Source: Lachnospiraceae bacterium
Lineage (GTDB): Bacteria; Bacillota; Clostridia; Lachnospirales; Lachnospiraceae
Direction of reading: 5' to 3'
Assembly (NCBI GenBank): GCA_902362715.1
Contig: CABIXN010000001.1
Location: 536,737 to 600,736 of the forward strand
Length of the DNA: 64,000 nt
Shown: positions 61,371 through 64,000 of the stretch, in pieces
Position numbering within the stretch: position 1 is the first letter of the stretch
Layout of the letters: each line of letters starts with the position of its first letter
The notes under the pieces: generated by a model
Told to the model about the DNA's origin: nothing
What the model saw: the letters and a program-made list of their open reading frames with translations, nothing else
Database searches by the model: none
Translations under genes and position numbers: made by a program

Positions 61371-61988
61371 ATGGCACAGGGAAAGATCACACCAAAACAG
61401 AAGGAAATATTGGAATATATTAAAAATGAGATTTTAAGCAGAGGGTACCCGCCTGCTGTACGTGAGATTTGTGAGGCGGTAAAGTTAAAGTCCACTTCTT
61501 CTGTTCATGCACATTTGGAGACTCTGGAAAAGAACGGATATATTCGAAGAGATCCCACAAAGCCCCGTGCTATTGAGATTGTAGATGATACATTTAATCT
61601 GGTGCGCCGTGAGATGGTAAATGTTCCTGTAATAGGAAAAGTTGCAGCCGGTTCTCCAATTCTGGCTGCAGAAAATATTGAAAGTTATTTTCCCGTTCCG
61701 TCTGAATTTATGCCAAATGCAGAAACATTTATTTTAAAGGTACAGGGTGAAAGCATGGTGAATGCCGGTATCTTAGATGGTGATGGGATTCTTATCAAAA
61801 AGCAGTCCACTGCCAGAAACGGGGATATGGTTGTGGCTTTAATTGATGATTCTGCTACCGTAAAGACATTTTATAAAGAGGATGGACACTATCGTCTTCA
61901 GCCGGAAAATGATTTTATGGATCCTATTATTGTTCCGGAAGTTACAATACTTGGAAAAGTATTTGGGGTATTTCGATTTTTCCAGTAA
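61371..61988 (+). CDS. lexA: LexA repressor
   Basis: 205 residues. Winged helix (REICEAVKLKSTSSVHAHLETLEKNGYIRR, quoted in part: SSVHAHLETLEKNGYIRR) and the peptidase half with AAGSPI (Ala-Gly cleavage site), GESMVNAGI (nucleophile Ser) and VKTFYK (general base Lys). It is cleaved by RecA filaments upon DNA damage. AAAGGAG site. Boxes upstream fit autoregulation and control of yneA. Confidence 0.97.
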   Translation: MAQGKITPKQKEILEYIKNEILSRGYPPAVREICEAVKLKSTSSVHAHLETLEKNGYIRRDPTKPRAIEIVDDTFNLVRREMVNVPVIGKVAAGSPILAAENIESYFPVPSEFMPNAETFILKVQGESMVNAGILDGDGILIKKQSTARNGDMVVALIDDSATVKTFYKEDGHYRLQPENDFMDPIIVPEVTILGKVFGVFRFFQ

Positions 61989-62034
61989 AACTTATTTTAT
62001 GTGAGAATACACCGGCAGGAAATAAGTTTTATTT
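61987..62034 (+). terminator. Intrinsic terminator after lexA
   Basis: Perfect 11-base arms AAAACTTATTT (61987-61997) and AAATAAGTTTT (62020-62030) followed by ATTT; the last bases of lexA form the left arm. Confidence 0.7.
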
Positions 62035-62097
62035 CATCTCCACATGAGTGTGCTTCTCCACGGGTATTTTAGTTACAATTAAATATAGCATCACAGG

Positions 62098-62152
62098 CGG
62101 CATTTCTGATTCCAGATTCCAGTACAGGAAAACACAGAAATGCCGTTTTTAT
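62098..62152 (+). terminator. Second intrinsic terminator in the lexA-arsR gap
   Basis: Perfect 11-base arms CGGCATTTCTG (62098-62108) and CAGAAATGCCG (62135-62145), then TTTTTAT. No gene is recognised between it and the lexA terminator. Confidence 0.75.
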
Positions 62153-62228
62153 ATTTGTTTTGCTGATGTTATTTTATCTTATCTATCTCGATTTTCTTTA
62201 CGGTTCAATATCTGTCGGATTTCTATGG

Positions 62229-62256
62229 TATAATCATTATGTTCAAACGTTTAAAC
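62229..62256 (+). promoter_or_regulatory. ArsR-type promoter and operator
   Basis: TATAAT (62229-62234) is followed by GTTCAAACGTTTAAAC (62241-62256), a near-perfect palindrome lying over the likely transcription start and 17 bases before the arsR GTG; typical placement for autorepression. Confidence 0.6.
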
Positions 62257-62273
62257 AAAAAGGAGGTTTGCCT

Positions 62274-62633
62274 GTGGAAAATACGATTGAGGATATAAAA
62301 CGGCTGGAAGAAGAATTTAAAGCTTGTCAAAGAATCTTGACAGCAATCGGTGATGAAACAAGGCAGCACCTGTTATGTATTATGCTGCGGGGGGAATGCA
62401 GGGGAAACCGTGTTATAGATATTGCACAGAAAATGAATCTGTCTCGTCCGGCTGTATCGCACCATATGCAGATATTAAAAGATGCCGGTATTGTAAAGGC
62501 ACGCAAGGAAAGTACATGTATCTACTATTACTTAGATCCGGAGGGAAGCGAAATCAGCAATTTGATTACATTATTTTGTGATGTTCAGGAAATTATGAAA
62601 AATGCTCCGGACAGAAATGACATTAATGATTAA
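62274..62633 (+). CDS. ArsR-family transcriptional repressor
   Basis: 119 residues from the GTG at 62274, directly behind AGGAGG; the ORF open from 62160 lacks a site and adds a spurious hydrophobic start. Winged helix: IAQKMNLSRPAVSHHMQILKDAGIVKARKE and a STCIYYYLDPE wing (quoted in part: LSRPAVSHHMQIL). No metal-binding Cys motif like ELCVC is seen, so the signal is unknown. Next to a nitroreductase remnant. Confidence 0.88.
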   Translation: MENTIEDIKRLEEEFKACQRILTAIGDETRQHLLCIMLRGECRGNRVIDIAQKMNLSRPAVSHHMQILKDAGIVKARKESTCIYYYLDPEGSEISNLITLFCDVQEIMKNAPDRNDIND

Positions 62634-62711
62634 ATTTGAATTTCATTCATTGATGCCAGATGATATCCTGACATTTTAACAGTATGCTATAAGAATGGGA
62701 GGAATAAAAAC

Positions 62712-62987
62712 ATGGATTTATTACAGGCAATGAAGGAAAGACATTCTGTCCGCTCATATACAGACCGGCCGATAGAGGGAAAAATAAAAGAGGATCTGCT
62801 ATCTTTTATTGAACAATGTAATAAAGAAAGCGGATTACATCTGCAGCTGATTTTAGATGAGCCGGATGCCTTTAACGGCTTTATGGCACATTACGGAAAG
62901 TTTTCAGGTGTTAAAAATTATATTGCAGTCATTGGAAAAAATCAATATCTGTTATGGTTCTATAACAGCAAAAAACAGCGTCTTTGA
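62712..62987 (+). pseudogene. Truncated nitroreductase-family gene
   Basis: 91 residues. The N-terminal FMN-binding half is normal (LLQAMKERHSVRSYTDRPI, FNGFMAHYGKFSGVKNYIAVIGK), then it breaks into an unrelated QYLLWFYNSKKQRL tail whose stop lies inside a terminator loop. Family members are about 170-240 residues; the dimer-forming and second FMN-binding half is missing, so activity is unlikely. A short CTGTTAT...ATAACAG inverted repeat marks the break at about 62949-62968. Confidence 0.72.
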
Positions 62988-63009
62988 ACTTTCAGAGCCG
63001 CTGTTTTTT
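62970..63009 (+). terminator. Intrinsic terminator of the truncated nitroreductase gene
   Basis: Perfect 11-base arms AAAAAACAGCG (62970-62980) and CGCTGTTTTTT (62999-63009) with an 18-base loop. Confidence 0.85.
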
Positions 63010-63090
63010 AGTAATACTAAGAGTGTATAAGGTTTAGTGGTTTAACACTGACTTTGCAATATTTTTATGATACTGTAAAAAGTAAAGATA

Positions 63091-63444
63091 TTATAATTCC
63101 TCAATGGAGATAAATTTTCCGTCCTTCCAGATTCGTTCCAGATCATAAAACAGTCGGTCTTCTTTGGAAAACAGGTGAATAATAATATCTTTATAATCCA
63201 TTAAAATCCAGCTGGAATTTTGATTTCCTTCTTTTTGAGAACAATGATAGCCGGATTTATAAAGTGCTTCTTGTGCGGCATCTACCATTGCCTGCAGCTG
63301 ATTAACATTAGATCCGCTGGCAATTACAAAGTAATCTGCAATCACTGAAATATCACGGATATCAATGATCTGAATATCTTCTGCTTTTTTTTCTTCTAAT
63401 GCCTGATAGGCAAGTTTCGCCATTTCTTTTGATTGTTCTGTCAA
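63091..63444 (-). CDS. rsfS: Ribosome silencing factor RsfS (internal start within the fused frame)
   Basis: 117 residues if translation restarts at the TTG at 63444, nine bases after an AAAGGAG on this strand; that is the normal RsfS length and start (TEQSKEMAKLAYQAL). ISVIADYFVIASG, GNQNSSWILMDYKDIIIHLF and YDLERIWKDG are the RsfS blocks. It binds ribosomal protein uL14 and blocks subunit joining in starvation. Whether it is made separately or only as a YqeK fusion cannot be told from sequence. Confidence 0.75.
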   Translation of the reverse strand: MTEQSKEMAKLAYQALEEKKAEDIQIIDIRDISVIADYFVIASGSNVNQLQAMVDAAQEALYKSGYHCSQKEGNQNSSWILMDYKDIIIHLFSKEDRLFYDLERIWKDGKFISIEEL

Positions 63445-64000
63445 GGTAGTCTCTCCTTTTTTTAATTTAGTTTTATAATATTCGTAAACCTTAAGGGTTG
63501 TCTCATCCATAGTACTCTTCTGCTGTTTTAAGTAAGCAATGGTGTCCTTTGCAATCTCATACACAGCCCTGTCAAGATCCTGGCAGGCTATTTTTCTGAT
63601 CTCCTCCAGATGAGGAGCCTGGTCTCTGTTTGGCTCAATATAATCTGCCACATATATGATTTTATCCAGAAGATTCATTTTAGGACAGCCGGTTGTATGA
63701 ACTAAAATGGCATGAAGGATTTCAGAATCTGTAATTTTGTAAATTTTTCTGGCACAAATTGCACCGCACTTTGCATGAAGCAAAGAGGGATTTTCTAACT
63801 CTGTTTCTGAGATGGCAAGTCCATATTCCCTGCAGAGACGGATTTTTTTCTCATTGCTAAGCGATTTTGCACAGTCATGCAAAAGGCCGGCATACTGAGC
63901 CTTTTGGGGATCATAATGGTAAATTTCTGCCAGCTTTCTGGCTGTTTCCATAACGCCAAGGGTATGAATATAGCGGTTGGTTTTCAGCTCTTCTTTCAAC
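63091..64000 (-). CDS. Fused YqeK (HD hydrolase) - RsfS reading frame, 5' end outside the window
   Basis: About 303 residues are visible; the frame stays open to the window edge, so the true start is upstream on this strand. The first ~185 residues are YqeK: RYIHTLGVMETA, the HD motif LLHDCAK, HTTG and KIIYVADYIEPNRD. YqeK hydrolyses diadenosine tetraphosphate. No stop separates it from the RsfS part (from about the KKGETTLTEQ junction), although the two are normally separate genes. An AAAGGAG and a TTG at the junction could restart translation. Confidence 0.8.
   Translation of the reverse strand, partial: LKEELKTNRYIHTLGVMETARKLAEIYHYDPQKAQYAGLLHDCAKSLSNEKKIRLCREYGLAISETELENPSLLHAKCGAICARKIYKITDSEILHAILVHTTGCPKMNLLDKIIYVADYIEPNRDQAPHLEEIRKIACQDLDRAVYEIAKDTIAYLKQQKSTMDETTLKVYEYYKTKLKKGETTLTEQSKEMAKLAYQALEEKKAEDIQIIDIRDISVIADYFVIASGSNVNQLQAMVDAAQEALYKSGYHCSQKEGNQNSSWILMDYKDIIIHLFSKEDRLFYDLERIWKDGKFISIEEL

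Noticed and set aside
62048..62233. 61-codon frame between the lexA terminators
   Set aside because: It spans a terminator stem, has no ribosome binding site and looks unlike a protein.

Overview
The window is a dense, low-to-mid GC chromosomal segment of an anaerobic Firmicute, most probably a Lachnospiraceae (Clostridia) member. The evidence is the combination of spore-formation genes (yqfC, yqfD, a spoVB-like flippase, a BofC-like protein), the mreBCD - PBP2 - minCDE - rodA - mgsA - dacA cluster, a lexA/yneA-type divergent pair, strong AGGAGG ribosome binding sites and many ATP- and flavin-dependent clostridial house-keeping genes. Genus cannot be fixed from the sequence alone. Both edges cut genes: the first gene lacks its 5' end, and the yqeK-rsfS reading frame lacks its 5' end at the right edge. 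I saw no tRNA, rRNA, CRISPR array, insertion sequence or prophage, and no gene-free stretch longer than about 290 bases.

Region 1 (1-6624) is the accessory part. Three translationally linked genes encode a very large uncharacterised protein (cut by the window edge), a 520-residue unknown, and an 832-residue protein with a collagen-like glycine-rich domain and a C-terminal Hint (hedgehog/intein) autoprocessing domain. It is the best candidate for an undescribed system here: a surface or secreted multi-protein assembly with a self-processing component.

Region 2 (6850-22560) is a mixed metabolic region: a CarD-type RNA polymerase binding regulator, a cell-wall 5'-nucleotidase, a flavodoxin-ferredoxin fusion, a GH3 glycosidase, a solitary carB preceded by a possible leader peptide, an MGMT-like protein, an SGNH-like membrane protein, a DMT transporter with a striking 5' inverted repeat, TspO, small enzymes, and two subunits of a molybdenum hydroxylase without the catalytic subunit.

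Region 3 (22740-40040) holds sporulation and nucleic-acid maintenance: yqfC-yqfD-phoH-ybeY, a YerB-like lipoprotein, a spoVB-like flippase, a BofC-like protein, a DUF308 protein, two flavoproteins, then mutS-mutL-miaA and a PLP enzyme.

Region 4 (40180-50500) is the cell-shape and division cluster: radC, mreB, mreC, mreD, PBP2, minC, minD, minE, rodA, mgsA and a DacA-type carboxypeptidase. MreBCD, RodA and PBP2 form the elongasome; MinCDE places the septum. The methylglyoxal synthase carries Glu at the position of the catalytic Asp.

Region 5 (50600-64000) continues with a P-loop protein, a HlyD-like protein, yggS, sepF, aroB, lspA, an RluD-type synthase, dtd, a TtcA-type thiolase, a tyrosine recombinase, an MBL-fold hydrolase, the divergent yneA/lexA SOS locus with three LexA-box-like sites, an ArsR regulator, a truncated nitroreductase and the fused yqeK-rsfS frame.
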